64,000 bases of DNA, from NCBI RefSeq assembly GCF_905120345.1, contig NZ_CAJHOA010000009.1, forward strand, positions 41,573 through 105,572. Direction: 5' to 3'. Numbering within the stretch: position 1 is the first letter of the stretch; each line of letters opens with the position of its first letter. The position numbers were made by a program, and so were the translations under genes. Positions 20,129 to 29,640 of this stretch are shown piece by piece. Under the pieces are notes generated by a model, which worked only from the letters and a program-made list of their open reading frames with translations, ran no database searches and had not been told where the DNA came from. The DNA is from Denitrificimonas caeni. GTDB lineage: Bacteria; Pseudomonadota; Gammaproteobacteria; Pseudomonadales; Pseudomonadaceae.

Positions 20129-22105
20129 TCACTGCTGTCCTTGCAAGCGGGCTAAGATCGGTTGTTTAACTACTGCTGTGCCCTGCCACTTCAATAATCC
20201 TTGGGCAATGTCATAACTTGCACCTTGGTAATAGGCAATATCGCGCTGTACGAGTTCATTACTTTTATTGGTACGGCGTTCATAACTCACACCTAACGCA
20301 TCATCATGGCGGCGCACCGTTTTACGTGGGCTAAGAATGGCTAAGTCACCACCATCAAACAGGCCTAAGTGTTGGTAGTTACCTAACAGCGCACGTCCAC
20401 GCAGAGCTGCTTCAGGACGCAATATGTCACGACCAAAAAAAGTGCTGATATAGGATTGATTGAGTAGGCCAAGCAAGGTTGGCGCAATATCAATTTGACT
20501 CACTAGCGTGTCAATTTCATTTGGTTGCAGATAATGCGGCGCATAGATAAACATCGGGATGTGATAGTTGCTCACCGGCAAATCTTCTTTACCAGCACTG
20601 CCTGCAGTATGGTCAGCAACAAAGACAAAGATCGTCTCAGCAAACCAAGGTTTCTGTTGCGCTTGGCGTAAAAACTCACCAATAGCATAGTCGGTGTATT
20701 TCACTGCACCTTCACGCCCCTCACCTGAAGCAATATCAATACGACCATCAGGATAGCTATAAGGACGATGATTAGAAGTGGTCATCAACTGTAGAAAGAA
20801 AGGCTTGCCCTGCGCATGATCGGCATCGGCAATTTTCAAAGTCTGCGCGTATAAATCTTCATCAGCCATACCCCAAGCATTGGTAAAGCTCATCTCACTG
20901 TCTGGCACACTGCTTTGGTCAACAATGCGATAACCATTGCCAGAAAAGAACGCATTCATATTGTCAAAGTAACCACGGCCACCATAGACAAAAACGCTGT
21001 CATAGCCTTGCGCATTGAGTTGCTGACCTAAGCTAGCAAAGCCACTTTCGCGCCCAATACGTTTCACCAAGGAGCGACCTGGCGTCGGTGGCACCGATAA
21101 AGTAATCGCTTCTAATCCACGATCGGTACGAGTGCCGGTAGCGTAAAGATTAGTAAAGGCCAAGCTTTCACGGCGTAATTTATCTAAATTGGGCGTGAGT
21201 CCACGCTCATCACCAAAGCTGCCTAAATACTTCGCCGACAAGCTTTCAATGGTGACTAACACCACATTTAGATGACGCGGTGCGCCCTGATAAGTAATTT
21301 CACGACGAATATCCAGCGGGTTATCGCTGACAAAGCGCGCATGACTTTCTTCGACTTCGGCACGCAATAAAGCACCGACTTGCTGCTCATCAAGAGTGGC
21401 GTAAAAGCTGGGGTAATCCAGTTCATTATTACGGAATGCGGCAAAAAACTGATAAGGACCATTCGCTGCCAACTCACGTTGATAGCTATTGCCATCACTG
21501 CCGCGCGGGAAATCCTGACTGAGCAACAATCCCGAGAGACCTGCTAGCGCAATCAACACGGCAAGCCCAGGCAACCGAGAGAGCACCTTGCTTTCAGGTA
21601 CACGTAAGGCCTTGTGCAGGGGTTTCTTCAGCATTACAGTGAGCACAACAGCCAGCAACGCTAGACCTGCCAGTAGAGGATAAACCGGATAGGACTCAAG
21701 AATATTGTCGATGACTTCTTTGGAATAAACCAAATAATCCACGGCAATAAAGTTGAAGCGCACCGAAAACTCATCCCAAAACAGCCACTCGGATACAGCG
21801 GTAAATAACATAACAAACAGGCTTATCGCAAACATCATCCGCAGCAACAACTGATGCCAACTATTCGACCATAGCCACTGCGGGCAAAAGGTCAGATAGA
21901 GACCTAACGGCAGACTGGCAAAGCTCAAAAAGCCCAAGTCATAGACTAAACCTTGGACGAACATTAATAATAATTGCCAGACACTGACGTCCGCGGCAGA
22001 AAAACTAGCGCACAATAAAACGACGCGAGTGACGGTAAATAATGCCAGCCATGCGATACTAATCATCGCCAAATAGCGCCAGCGAGAAGCGTTAAGCAGT
22101 AACAT
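20129..22105 (-). CDS. LtaS/EptA-like alkaline-phosphatase-fold transferase
   Basis: 658-residue inner-membrane enzyme with about five N-terminal membrane segments and a periplasmic sulfatase-type domain. Catalytic features are VVLVTIESL, the probable nucleophile Thr327 in TGTRTDRG, and the metal-binding FVFVADHTAG. Such proteins transfer phosphoethanolamine or phosphoglycerol from phospholipid to lipid A, glycans or lipids. It heads the operon with PAP2 and Cys-phosphatase genes, and a ColR-box-like sequence lies 72 bp upstream. A second relative (25749-27797) flanks the same two-component system. Which group is transferred cannot be read from sequence. Confidence 0.85.
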   Translation of the reverse strand: MLLLNASRWRYLAMISIAWLALFTVTRVVLLCASFSAADVSVWQLLLMFVQGLVYDLGFLSFASLPLGLYLTFCPQWLWSNSWHQLLLRMMFAISLFVMLFTAVSEWLFWDEFSVRFNFIAVDYLVYSKEVIDNILESYPVYPLLAGLALLAVVLTVMLKKPLHKALRVPESKVLSRLPGLAVLIALAGLSGLLLSQDFPRGSDGNSYQRELAANGPYQFFAAFRNNELDYPSFYATLDEQQVGALLRAEVEESHARFVSDNPLDIRREITYQGAPRHLNVVLVTIESLSAKYLGSFGDERGLTPNLDKLRRESLAFTNLYATGTRTDRGLEAITLSVPPTPGRSLVKRIGRESGFASLGQQLNAQGYDSVFVYGGRGYFDNMNAFFSGNGYRIVDQSSVPDSEMSFTNAWGMADEDLYAQTLKIADADHAQGKPFFLQLMTTSNHRPYSYPDGRIDIASGEGREGAVKYTDYAIGEFLRQAQQKPWFAETIFVFVADHTAGSAGKEDLPVSNYHIPMFIYAPHYLQPNEIDTLVSQIDIAPTLLGLLNQSYISTFFGRDILRPEAALRGRALLGNYQHLGLFDGGDLAILSPRKTVRRHDDALGVSYERRTNKSNELVQRDIAYYQGASYDIAQGLLKWQGTAVVKQPILARLQGQQ

Positions 22106-22176
22106 AAGACAGCACCTAGTCAGATTAATAAGGCAGCAGTGTGCGGCAATGGCTGTGAGGCAATTGTTAATCTGAT

Positions 22177-22192
22177 GTGAAAATACTGTTAA
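22177..22192 (-). promoter_or_regulatory. ColR-box-like site upstream of the transferase operon
   Basis: On the minus strand TTAACAGTATTTTCAC matches the ColR consensus reported for P. putida, as I recall it (YYNASNNYTTTTTSAC), at 15 of 16 positions. It lies between colR and the divergent transferase operon. Confidence 0.6.
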
Positions 22193-22218
22193 ATACGTAA
22201 CTTATACAGCGAGTGTCC

Positions 22219-22902
22219 ATGCGCATTTTAGTGATTGAAGACAACCGAGATATTCTTGCCAATATCGTTGATTACCTAGAGCTCAAAGGCTTTATTGTTG
22301 ACTGTGCCCAAGACGGCCTCAGCGGTATGCATCTGGCTCTCACCCAACCTTACGACTTGATTGTTTTAGATATTATGCTGCCAGGTATGGATGGTTATCA
22401 GGTCTGTCAAAAGCTGCGCCAAGACGCTGGAATCAACACACCAATTATTATGTTGACTGCTCGTGATGCGCTAGATGATCGCCTGAAAGGTCTGCATTCA
22501 GGTGCCGATGATTATCTCGTTAAGCCTTTTGCCCTATCCGAGTTAGTCGCACGCATTCAAGCCGTGTTACGCCGCAGTTTAGGAATCAAAACACGGGTTC
22601 TTGAAGTCGCTGATTTGCACTATAACCTCGAAACCTTAGAGGTTAGCCGCGCCGGGCAAGCGCTTAAGCTTAATCCGATCGGACTTAAACTACTGGCGAT
22701 TTTGATGCAGCGTAGCCCTGCCGTAGTGCGCCGTGAAACACTTGAAGAGACACTCTGGGGCGATGATGTGCCAGATAGCGACAGTTTGCGCAGCCATATT
22801 CATCAGCTACGGCAAACGATTGATAAGCCCTTCACAACCCACCTGCTGCACACCATTCACGGTGTCGGTTTTCGCTTAACGGATCTCGGCCATGAACACT
22901 AA
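22219..22902 (+). CDS. colR: Response regulator ColR (OmpR family)
   Basis: 227-residue two-component regulator. The receiver domain has the acidic pair Glu7/Asp8 and phosphoacceptor Asp51 (LIVLDIMLPGMDG), with Lys in YLVKPF. A winged-helix DNA-binding domain starts near residue 125 and ends VGFRLTDLG. Assignment to ColR rests on the gene order colR-colS-warA-inaA and on the zinc-sensor features of the partner kinase. I use ATG 22219; a GTG two codons upstream is possible. ColR of Pseudomonas maintains membrane integrity and responds to excess zinc and other metals. Stop overlaps the start of colS by 11 bp. Confidence 0.87.
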   Translation: MRILVIEDNRDILANIVDYLELKGFIVDCAQDGLSGMHLALTQPYDLIVLDIMLPGMDGYQVCQKLRQDAGINTPIIMLTARDALDDRLKGLHSGADDYLVKPFALSELVARIQAVLRRSLGIKTRVLEVADLHYNLETLEVSRAGQALKLNPIGLKLLAILMQRSPAVVRRETLEETLWGDDVPDSDSLRSHIHQLRQTIDKPFTTHLLHTIHGVGFRLTDLGHEH

Positions 22903-24184
22903 ACAGCCTTTAGAGCGGCGGATTATTATCGCCTTCACCGTCATGACGTTGCTGGTCAGTGGTACTTTTTCCTTGGGTATTGTTGGCATCGTCCATTTCA
23001 TCGAGGAACATCTAGTTTCCCAAGAACTCGACCGGCAACTGCACGTTGTCGTGCATGAAGATTTACCTAAAGGTCATCCGCCACGTTTAGATCCAGAAAC
23101 CCGTTTTTATGCCAGCAACCTAGAAAAGTTTGCGATTCCTCCACAGTTTAATCAGCAAGAACCTGGCTTTACGGAAGTGGTGGATGGTGATGAAGCATTC
23201 TATGTCTACATGCAAGAAATCAACGGCGTGCGCTATGTTCTGGTGCAAGAACAAGATGAGTTTGAACAGCGTGAACAAGCTTTATTTAATGTAGTGCTCG
23301 CTGGCTTTCTGTTGAGCATTGTTGGTGCTTGGGTCTTAGGCCGATTCATGGCGCGTAAAATCATGCAGCCAGTCAGCCGCTTGGCTCAACAAGTGCAACA
23401 CCGTGACCAACTGTTACCATTAGCGCCACCGCTAGCGCCAGAATACGCGGATGATGAAATTGGCCATTTAGCGGCTGCTTTTGATCGCACTTTAAGTAAA
23501 TTACGCAGCAGTTTAGAACGCGAAAAACTCTTTACCAGCGATGTTAGCCATGAGTTGCGCACGCCGTTAATGATCATCGCCAGCTCCTGTGAACTGCTCT
23601 CTGAAGCGAATTTATCAGAGAAAGACAATACCCATTTACAACGTATTCAGCGCGCCAGCGAAGAGATGCACGATCTGGTGCAAACCTTTTTGATTCTTGC
23701 CCGCAGCAAACCCGAAGAAGCTATTTTAGGCGGACAAGCCACCTTACAAAAAATTACCGATGCACAAGTAGAACAGTGGCAGCCCTTATTTACTGAAAAA
23801 AATATTCACTTTCAACTCTGTACTGCGCAGCCGCCTAACCAGGTTTTTTACAATGCTATCTTTCTGCGCACTGTACTCTCAAATCTGCTACGCAATGCCT
23901 TGCACTACACCGAACAGGGTGAAGTTATTTTAACCTTGTATAGCGATCACTTCACTGTTGAAGACACGGGCATTGGTATCCCTGTTGGTTTTCAAGAAAA
24001 CATTTTCGAGCCATTTACCCGAGGCGAAAACGCACGCGGTGAAGGTTTGGGGCTGGGCTTATCTTTGGTCCGTAGAATTTGTAATCACCAAGGCTGGTCG
24101 ATCCAAGTCAGTACCCGTACACCGACTGGTAGTTGTTTCAGGGTATTGTTAGACACTAAAACGGATACGCTAAAGAAAACCTAA
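22892..24184 (+). CDS. colS: Sensor histidine kinase ColS
   Basis: 430-residue membrane kinase. Two transmembrane segments (about residues 10-33 and 130-150) enclose a periplasmic domain of roughly 95 residues. That domain contains an ExxE motif (Glu120 to Glu123 in EQDEFEQRE), which in P. putida ColS binds Zn(II) or Fe(III). HAMP, the phosphoacceptor His220 (DVSHELRTP) and the ATPase motifs NLLRNALHY, VEDTGIGIP and GLGLGLSLVRR follow. It overlaps colR and should be co-translated with it. Likely targets in this window are the transferase operon and warA, each with a ColR-box-like site. Confidence 0.87.
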   Translation: MNTKQPLERRIIIAFTVMTLLVSGTFSLGIVGIVHFIEEHLVSQELDRQLHVVVHEDLPKGHPPRLDPETRFYASNLEKFAIPPQFNQQEPGFTEVVDGDEAFYVYMQEINGVRYVLVQEQDEFEQREQALFNVVLAGFLLSIVGAWVLGRFMARKIMQPVSRLAQQVQHRDQLLPLAPPLAPEYADDEIGHLAAAFDRTLSKLRSSLEREKLFTSDVSHELRTPLMIIASSCELLSEANLSEKDNTHLQRIQRASEEMHDLVQTFLILARSKPEEAILGGQATLQKITDAQVEQWQPLFTEKNIHFQLCTAQPPNQVFYNAIFLRTVLSNLLRNALHYTEQGEVILTLYSDHFTVEDTGIGIPVGFQENIFEPFTRGENARGEGLGLGLSLVRRICNHQGWSIQVSTRTPTGSCFRVLLDTKTDTLKKT

Positions 24185-24187
24185 GAA

Positions 24188-24203
24188 CTCACATATTTTT
24201 CAC
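24188..24203 (+). promoter_or_regulatory. ColR-box-like site upstream of warA
   Basis: CTCACATATTTTTCAC matches the recalled ColR consensus at 15 of 16 positions. It begins 3 bp after the colS stop and lies 73 bp before warA, suggesting separate ColR control of warA-inaA. Confidence 0.6.
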
Positions 24204-24276
24204 ATCCATTTAACATCGGCTTGATGACGCTCAGCTTAGGCTATGCAGTATTCCTTATCTCGACAGGACAACTGCA

Positions 24277-24960
24277 ATGCCTAAAACGCCTATCCAATTG
24301 GCTTTTTCAGAAAAATATGATCAAGCCCATGCTCAGCAATACTTGGAAAAACATCAAGATGGCTTAGCTCGTCAACTGTCGCATTATCGCGACCAGCAAC
24401 TGGCTCGTCGCGCATTAAGCTTAGCTGGTGAACCTGACTTAGTTCTAGACTTACCCTGTGGTGCCGGACGCTTTTGGCCAACCCTAGCCGAGCAACCCAA
24501 TCGTATTATTTTAGCCGCAGACAACTCTGCTGACATGCTCAGCACCGCATTAGCCTCACAACCCGAATCTATCACCGAGCGCGTGCGCACCTTTCAAACC
24601 TCAGCCTTTGCTATCGACTTACCCGATAACTCCGTCGACAATATCTTCTGCATGCGTTTACTGCACCATATTGAGCAACCTGAGCACCGTCTAGCCTTAC
24701 TCAAAGAGTTTCATCGCACCACGCGCGACAGCGTGATTATTTCATTGTGGGTGGATGGCAACTACAAAGCTTGGCGACGTAAAGTGTTAGAGAAGCAGCG
24801 CTTGCAAGAGGATCCATGCTATAAAAGCAGCAACCGATTTGTGATTAGCCAAAAAACAGTCGAACAAGAGTTTATTCAAGCTGGATTTAGCATTCAAAAC
24901 CATCTCGATTTTCTACCCGGCTACTCCATGTGGCGAGTCTATGTTTTACGAAAAAAATAA
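24277..24960 (+). CDS. warA: SAM-dependent methyltransferase WarA
   Basis: 227-residue class I methyltransferase. Motif I is LDLPCGAGRFWP (about residues 50-61), with an acidic ADNS at the end of strand 2 and CMRLLHHIEQPEHR as the post-I/motif III region. It lies between colS and a lipopolysaccharide kinase-like gene, the position of WarA in P. aeruginosa, where it is connected with LPS modification and O-antigen length. An AGGA ribosome site precedes the ATG. The exact methyl acceptor is unknown. It is followed 24 bp later by inaA. Confidence 0.8.
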   Translation: MPKTPIQLAFSEKYDQAHAQQYLEKHQDGLARQLSHYRDQQLARRALSLAGEPDLVLDLPCGAGRFWPTLAEQPNRIILAADNSADMLSTALASQPESITERVRTFQTSAFAIDLPDNSVDNIFCMRLLHHIEQPEHRLALLKEFHRTTRDSVIISLWVDGNYKAWRRKVLEKQRLQEDPCYKSSNRFVISQKTVEQEFIQAGFSIQNHLDFLPGYSMWRVYVLRKK

Positions 24961-24984
24961 TAACTGAGTCATAAGAGGTATGGC

Positions 24985-25683
24985 ATGAGCGCAGCAGGAC
25001 AACTTCACGAGCAAGACTTTAATGCTTGGTGGTTACGTACCGGAGAATGGGTCGAAGAACCCAACCAACGTCGCGGCGGGGAAAGTGGCGTGCAATTTCT
25101 TGCACCTGAAACACCCGAGCAGCCTTGGCTATACAGCAAACGTCAAATCGGACATCAGTTTTTTTCTTTACGCCACCCGTTTGGTTACCCGACTGCATTG
25201 CGTGAAAAAAATGCTCTGCAGGCTTTAGAACACTTGGGTGTACGAGTGCCAAAACTCGTGTTTTACGGGGTAACAAAACGAGGCAAAAACTGGCATGCGT
25301 TATTGGTCACCGAAGCGCTCACAGGTTTTGTCAGCTTAGACGAATGGTACAGTCAGCAACAGGCGCAATCTGTAGATAGCACGACGATTTCATCAATGCT
25401 GCAGCAGGTGGCCAACAACTTTTATAAAATGCACACAGGTGGCTGGCAACATGGTTGCTGCTACGCGAAACATATTTTTATTAAGATTAATCCGCAGCAG
25501 ACACCCGAAGTCGCTTTTATAGATTTAGAAAAAGCGCGCCGTCGCTGGCCAGCACATCAAGCTGCTTTACACGATATTAAACAGTTTGGACGCCATCGTG
25601 GCGGCATGCCAGAAGAACATTGGCAGCTTTTTTTACAGCATTACTGCAACCTAAACCCAAAGTTACGTACTAAGTTGGCATAA
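24985..25683 (+). CDS. inaA: InaA/lipopolysaccharide kinase-family protein
   Basis: 232-residue protein of the LPS core kinase (Kdo/WaaP) fold. Recognisable elements are KRQIGHQFFSLRHPFGYPTALRE near the start, VTEALTGFVSLDEW at the hinge, HTGGWQHGCCYAKHIF at the catalytic loop and FIDLEKARRRW at the metal-binding Asp. The loop has His rather than a clear HxD, as in other InaA proteins. An AGAGGT ribosome site is present. It follows warA closely and probably phosphorylates an LPS core sugar or supports that pathway. The family is firm, the substrate is not. Confidence 0.78.
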   Translation: MSAAGQLHEQDFNAWWLRTGEWVEEPNQRRGGESGVQFLAPETPEQPWLYSKRQIGHQFFSLRHPFGYPTALREKNALQALEHLGVRVPKLVFYGVTKRGKNWHALLVTEALTGFVSLDEWYSQQQAQSVDSTTISSMLQQVANNFYKMHTGGWQHGCCYAKHIFIKINPQQTPEVAFIDLEKARRRWPAHQAALHDIKQFGRHRGGMPEEHWQLFLQHYCNLNPKLRTKLA

Positions 25684-25748
25684 TTTTGCGGCCGCAACAA
25701 CGCAGACACCTACCCTCTCTTCTATTCATGCCAACATAGGCGTTATTT

Positions 25749-27797
25749 ATGCTTTCCAGCACTCCCTCTGTGCCTAAAAAAAGAATCACTTTAGGTTCAC
25801 ATTTACTCTTTAGTTGCGCCAGTATTGTGCTATGGCTGCTGTTATTAACAGCCTTACGCGCCTTACTCTTGGCCTATAACCATGAAATGATCGGTAGCAC
25901 CAGTACCGCAGACCTGCTTGAGGCCTTTAGCAATGGCGTACGCTTTGATCTACGCTTAATCGTTTATGTGAGTGTGCCATTACTGCTCGGCATACTGATT
26001 CCATGGTTGATGAATCAGCGCCGCATGCTGGTGGCTTGGCTCGTACTCAGTGCTGCTGTTAGCATTTTACTGGGTATTATTGAACTCGATTTTTATCGCG
26101 AATTTCATCAACGTCTTAACAGTTTAGTCTTTCAATATCTGAATGAAGATCCCGCGACGGTGCTAAGTATGCTTTGGCACGGCTTCCCAGTCGTGAGCTT
26201 ACTCAGCGCATGGTTAGCCTGCACCCTAGTGATGTTTCTACTGTTCTCTTGGGCAGAACGAAAAACCCGCATCTACAGTACTGCAGCCTCTGCCTACAGC
26301 TATCTCGCTCAAGGTGTGACCTTCTCGATTTGCTTAGTGATTTGCGTGATCGCAGCACGCGGTACTTTGCGTCAAGGCCCACCCTTACGCTGGGGTGATG
26401 CCTATACCACCCACTCGATGTTTGCCAATCACCTTGGCTTAAATCCGGTACTTAGCTTATATAACGCCGCCAAAACTACTTTTTCTGAACACCGCGATAA
26501 TATTTGGAAAGCCACGCTACCTGCAGCCGAAGCACAAGACATTACTCGCAACTTAGTGCTAACGACACATGATCAATTAACAGATGCTGACAGCGCTGCC
26601 ATTCGCCGCATCTATACGCCTGTCGCTGATACGCAGCTGAACGTGCGTAATGTTGTGGTGATTTTGATGGAAAGCTTTGCGGGACGTTATACCGGGGCAT
26701 TGGGTAGCAACGATCAAATCACTCCGGAGTTTGATAAATTAAGTAAAGAAGGGTTACTGTTTACCCGCTTCTTTGCCAACGGCACCCACACCCACCAAGG
26801 TATGTTCGCCAGCATGGCGTGTTTCCCCAACTTACCAGCATTTGAATACCTGATGCAAAGCCCTGAAGGCGGCCATCAGTTTTCTGGTTTACCACAGCTC
26901 TTAAGTGTACGTAACTTCCAAGATGCCTATGTCTATAACGGCGACTTTGCTTGGGATAATCAACAAGGTTTCTTTAGTAATCAAGGGATGACCAACTTTA
27001 TTGGCCGCAACGATTATGTCAATCCGGTGGTGTCGGATCCAACGTGGGGCGTCTCCGATCAAGATATGTTTGATCGCAGTATCATTGAGCTGAATAAGCT
27101 TAAAGATGACAAACCCTTTTATGCATTGCTGCAAAGCCTGTCGAATCACACCCCGTATGCGCTACCCGATACCTTGCCGACTGACGCAGTGACTGGCCAC
27201 GGCAGCTTAGATTTACACCTGACGGCGATGCGCTACTCTGACTGGGCCTTAGGTGAGTTTTTTAAGCAAGCCAAACAACAACCTTGGTACAACGACACTC
27301 TTTTTGTAGTGCTCGGTGACCACGGTTTTGGTGCGCCAGAACAAATGACCGAAATGGACTTGTACCGCTTTCACGTGCCGATGTTGCTACTTGCGCCAGG
27401 TATCCAAGACAAATGGGGAGCGAAAAACTCTACAGTTGGCTCACAAGTGGATATGGTGCCGACTATCATGGGTCGCTTAGGCGATAAAGTACAACACCAG
27501 TGCTGGGGCCGCGACTTATTGACTCTGCCTAAGGATGATCAAGGCTTTGCGATTATCAAACCTTCAGGTAGCGATCAGACCGTGGCGCTGATTAAAGGTG
27601 AACGGATTGTGATCAAACCTAAAGATCTTGATGCTCGCGTCTGGAACTACCAGCTTGGTGCAAACCCACAGAGCGCACCCGCTACAGAAGAGCCTGCTGA
27701 CAAGCAACTGTTGCAGCAGCTCAATGCCTACATACAGACAGCAACAAGCAGCTTGCTCGATAACACTGCCGGTGCACAGGCCAGTCCTGAAGAGTAA
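25749..27797 (+). CDS. LtaS-like phosphoglycerol/phosphoethanolamine transferase
   Basis: 682-residue inner-membrane protein with about five N-terminal membrane segments and a periplasmic alkaline-phosphatase-fold domain. Motifs are VVVILMESFAG, probable nucleophile Thr348 in NGTHTHQGM, WGVSDQDMF and FVVLGDHGFG. Gram-negative relatives include enzymes that add phosphoglycerol to periplasmic glucans, and LPS-modifying transferases. It is the second such protein around colRS and is clearly diverged from the first, so the two are unlikely to be simple duplicates. It follows inaA by 65 bp and is closed by a strong terminator. Confidence 0.83.
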   Translation: MLSSTPSVPKKRITLGSHLLFSCASIVLWLLLLTALRALLLAYNHEMIGSTSTADLLEAFSNGVRFDLRLIVYVSVPLLLGILIPWLMNQRRMLVAWLVLSAAVSILLGIIELDFYREFHQRLNSLVFQYLNEDPATVLSMLWHGFPVVSLLSAWLACTLVMFLLFSWAERKTRIYSTAASAYSYLAQGVTFSICLVICVIAARGTLRQGPPLRWGDAYTTHSMFANHLGLNPVLSLYNAAKTTFSEHRDNIWKATLPAAEAQDITRNLVLTTHDQLTDADSAAIRRIYTPVADTQLNVRNVVVILMESFAGRYTGALGSNDQITPEFDKLSKEGLLFTRFFANGTHTHQGMFASMACFPNLPAFEYLMQSPEGGHQFSGLPQLLSVRNFQDAYVYNGDFAWDNQQGFFSNQGMTNFIGRNDYVNPVVSDPTWGVSDQDMFDRSIIELNKLKDDKPFYALLQSLSNHTPYALPDTLPTDAVTGHGSLDLHLTAMRYSDWALGEFFKQAKQQPWYNDTLFVVLGDHGFGAPEQMTEMDLYRFHVPMLLLAPGIQDKWGAKNSTVGSQVDMVPTIMGRLGDKVQHQCWGRDLLTLPKDDQGFAIIKPSGSDQTVALIKGERIVIKPKDLDARVWNYQLGANPQSAPATEEPADKQLLQQLNAYIQTATSSLLDNTAGAQASPEE

Positions 27798-27832
27798 ACG
27801 GTGTTGCTAGTACAACGTACAATGCTATAAAC

Positions 27833-27872
27833 AAAAACGCCGCAATCTACTTCAATAGACTGCGGCGTTTTT
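27833..27872. terminator. Bidirectional terminator between the LtaS-like gene and spuH
   Basis: AAAAACGCCGCA (27833-27844) and TGCGGCGTTTTT (27861-27872) form a 12-bp stem with A/T tracts on both sides, serving both convergent transcripts. Confidence 0.9.
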
Positions 27873-27883
27873 ATTCAGCGCAA

Positions 27884-28732
27884 TTATGCCTGACTGGCGC
27901 GCTCCTGCTCTTTAATCTGTGCCATCGCCCTTTTACGGCTTTCTTCAGCGCGACGCGTAAAGAACCACAGCAAGAAAGTAGCGATGGAAATAAACAGGAG
28001 AATCAAGCTGGCCACCGCGTTGATCTCTGGTTTAACGCCCATACGTACCGCAGAGAAGATTTCCATTGGCAAGGTCGTTGAGCCTGGACCGGAAACAAAG
28101 CTCGCCAATACCAAGTCATCCAATGACAAGGCAAACGACATCATCGCTCCCGCCGCTAAAGACGGAGCAATCATCGGCACCGTAATCAGGAAAAACACTT
28201 TCCATGGCTTAGCACCGAGATCCATGGCCGCCTCTTCCATAGAGCGATCAATTTCCCGCAAGCGCGACGACACCACTACCGAGACGTAAGCGGTACAGAA
28301 AGTGGTATGCGCGATCCAAATGGTGATCACACCGCGCTCCATCGGCCAGCCAATCAGCTGTGCCATCGCCACAAACAAGAGCAACAAGGACAAACCGGTA
28401 ATCACCTCTGGCATCACCAACGGCGCGGTAACCATGCCGCCAAACAGCGTACGTCCGCGAAAGCGCCCGACACGAGTTAACACCAATGCGGCCAGTGTGC
28501 CTAAGGCAGTCGCAGCAATCGCCGTGTAAGTAGCAATCTCTAGCGAACGCAGTACCGCATTCATTAGCTGGGTGTTATCCAGTAAACCGGCATACCACTT
28601 GGTTGACCAGCCACCCCACACTGTCACTAAACGTGAAGCGTTAAAAGAGTAGATCACCAAAATCAGCATCGGCAGATAAATAAATAGCAAGCCAGCGATC
28701 AGCATAAAGCGCGAGAATCTAAAGTTCTTCAT
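27884..28732 (-). CDS. spuH: Polyamine ABC transporter permease SpuH/PotI
   Basis: 282-residue inner-membrane permease with about six membrane segments. It has the EAA-loop sequence MEEAAMDLGAKPWKVFFLITVP that contacts the ATPase. It is the second permease of the putrescine/spermidine importer, last of the five-gene spu operon, and its start overlaps the spuG stop by 4 bp. Related to PotI of E. coli. It ends just before a bidirectional terminator. Confidence 0.9.
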   Translation of the reverse strand: MKNFRFSRFMLIAGLLFIYLPMLILVIYSFNASRLVTVWGGWSTKWYAGLLDNTQLMNAVLRSLEIATYTAIAATALGTLAALVLTRVGRFRGRTLFGGMVTAPLVMPEVITGLSLLLLFVAMAQLIGWPMERGVITIWIAHTTFCTAYVSVVVSSRLREIDRSMEEAAMDLGAKPWKVFFLITVPMIAPSLAAGAMMSFALSLDDLVLASFVSGPGSTTLPMEIFSAVRMGVKPEINAVASLILLFISIATFLLWFFTRRAEESRKRAMAQIKEQERASQA

Positions 28733-29640
28733 GCTTTACCCTCCATCTCACCGGCTTGGTTACGATTAAATAAAATAATTGGGATAATTAAAATCAGTAG
28801 CATAATCACCGCTAACGATGCCGCTACCGGCCAATCGCGATTATTAAAGAACTCTTGCCAGAGCACCTTACCAATCATCAACGTTTCCGGACCGCCCAGC
28901 AGCTCTGGAATCACAAACTCACCAACCACCGGAATAAACACCAGCATACAACCGGCAATCACACCGCTTTTCGACAACGGTACTGTAATTTTCCAAAACG
29001 CGGTATAGCCTTTAGCGCCAAGGTCAGAGGCGGCTTCTAACAGCGAGAGATCATGCTTAACCAAATTGGCATACAACGGCAGCACCATAAACGGCAAGTA
29101 AGCATAGACAATGCCGATATACACAGCGATATTGGTGTTAAGAATCTGCAACGGTTCATTGATCACACCCAGCCACAGCAAGGCATTATTGAGCAAACCG
29201 TTATTGCTGAGAATACCCATCCAGGCATACACGCGAATCAGCAGTGCCGTCCAGGTCGGCATCATAATCAGCAGCAACCACACCGGCTGCATCTGCTTAC
29301 TCGAGCGAGCAATGGCATAGGCCATGGGATAACCGACCAACAAACATAGCACTGTACTAATTAGAGCAATTTTTAATGAGCCTAAGTACGCCGCGATATA
29401 CAGCTGGTCTTCACTGAGCAAGACGTAATTACCAAAGTTCAGCAACACCGTCAGTTGACTGTCCGCCCATTCAGTCAAACTGGTATACGGCGGAATCGCG
29501 ATATCCGCTTCAGCAAAACTAATTTTGATAATGATGGCAAACGGCAGTAAGAAAAACAGTAGCATCCAAAAAAACGGCACGCCAATCACTGCATGACGGC
29601 CCTTGGGCAACATCCCGAGTAATTTTTCGCGTATTGTCAT
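28729..29640 (-). CDS. spuG: Polyamine ABC transporter permease SpuG/PotH
   Basis: 303-residue inner-membrane permease with about six membrane segments (for example FFWMLLFFLLPFAIIIKISF near the start). The EAA loop is LLEAASDLGAKGYTAFWKITVP. It pairs with SpuH to form the channel. Overlaps of 4 bp with both spuF and spuH (ATGA junctions) indicate translational coupling and equal subunit supply. Confidence 0.9.
   Translation of the reverse strand: MTIREKLLGMLPKGRHAVIGVPFFWMLLFFLLPFAIIIKISFAEADIAIPPYTSLTEWADSQLTVLLNFGNYVLLSEDQLYIAAYLGSLKIALISTVLCLLVGYPMAYAIARSSKQMQPVWLLLIMMPTWTALLIRVYAWMGILSNNGLLNNALLWLGVINEPLQILNTNIAVYIGIVYAYLPFMVLPLYANLVKHDLSLLEAASDLGAKGYTAFWKITVPLSKSGVIAGCMLVFIPVVGEFVIPELLGGPETLMIGKVLWQEFFNNRDWPVAASLAVIMLLILIIPIILFNRNQAGEMEGKA

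Noticed and set aside
19574..20155. 193-codon plus-strand frame opposite the PAP2 gene
   Set aside because: It mirrors the codon pattern of the real minus-strand gene; the lysine- and proline-rich product has no domain.
24290..25683. InaA and the upstream methyltransferase as part of an antibiotic-modifying pair
   Set aside because: Gene order after colRS and the kinase-like motifs fit the LPS-associated warA-inaA pair much better.
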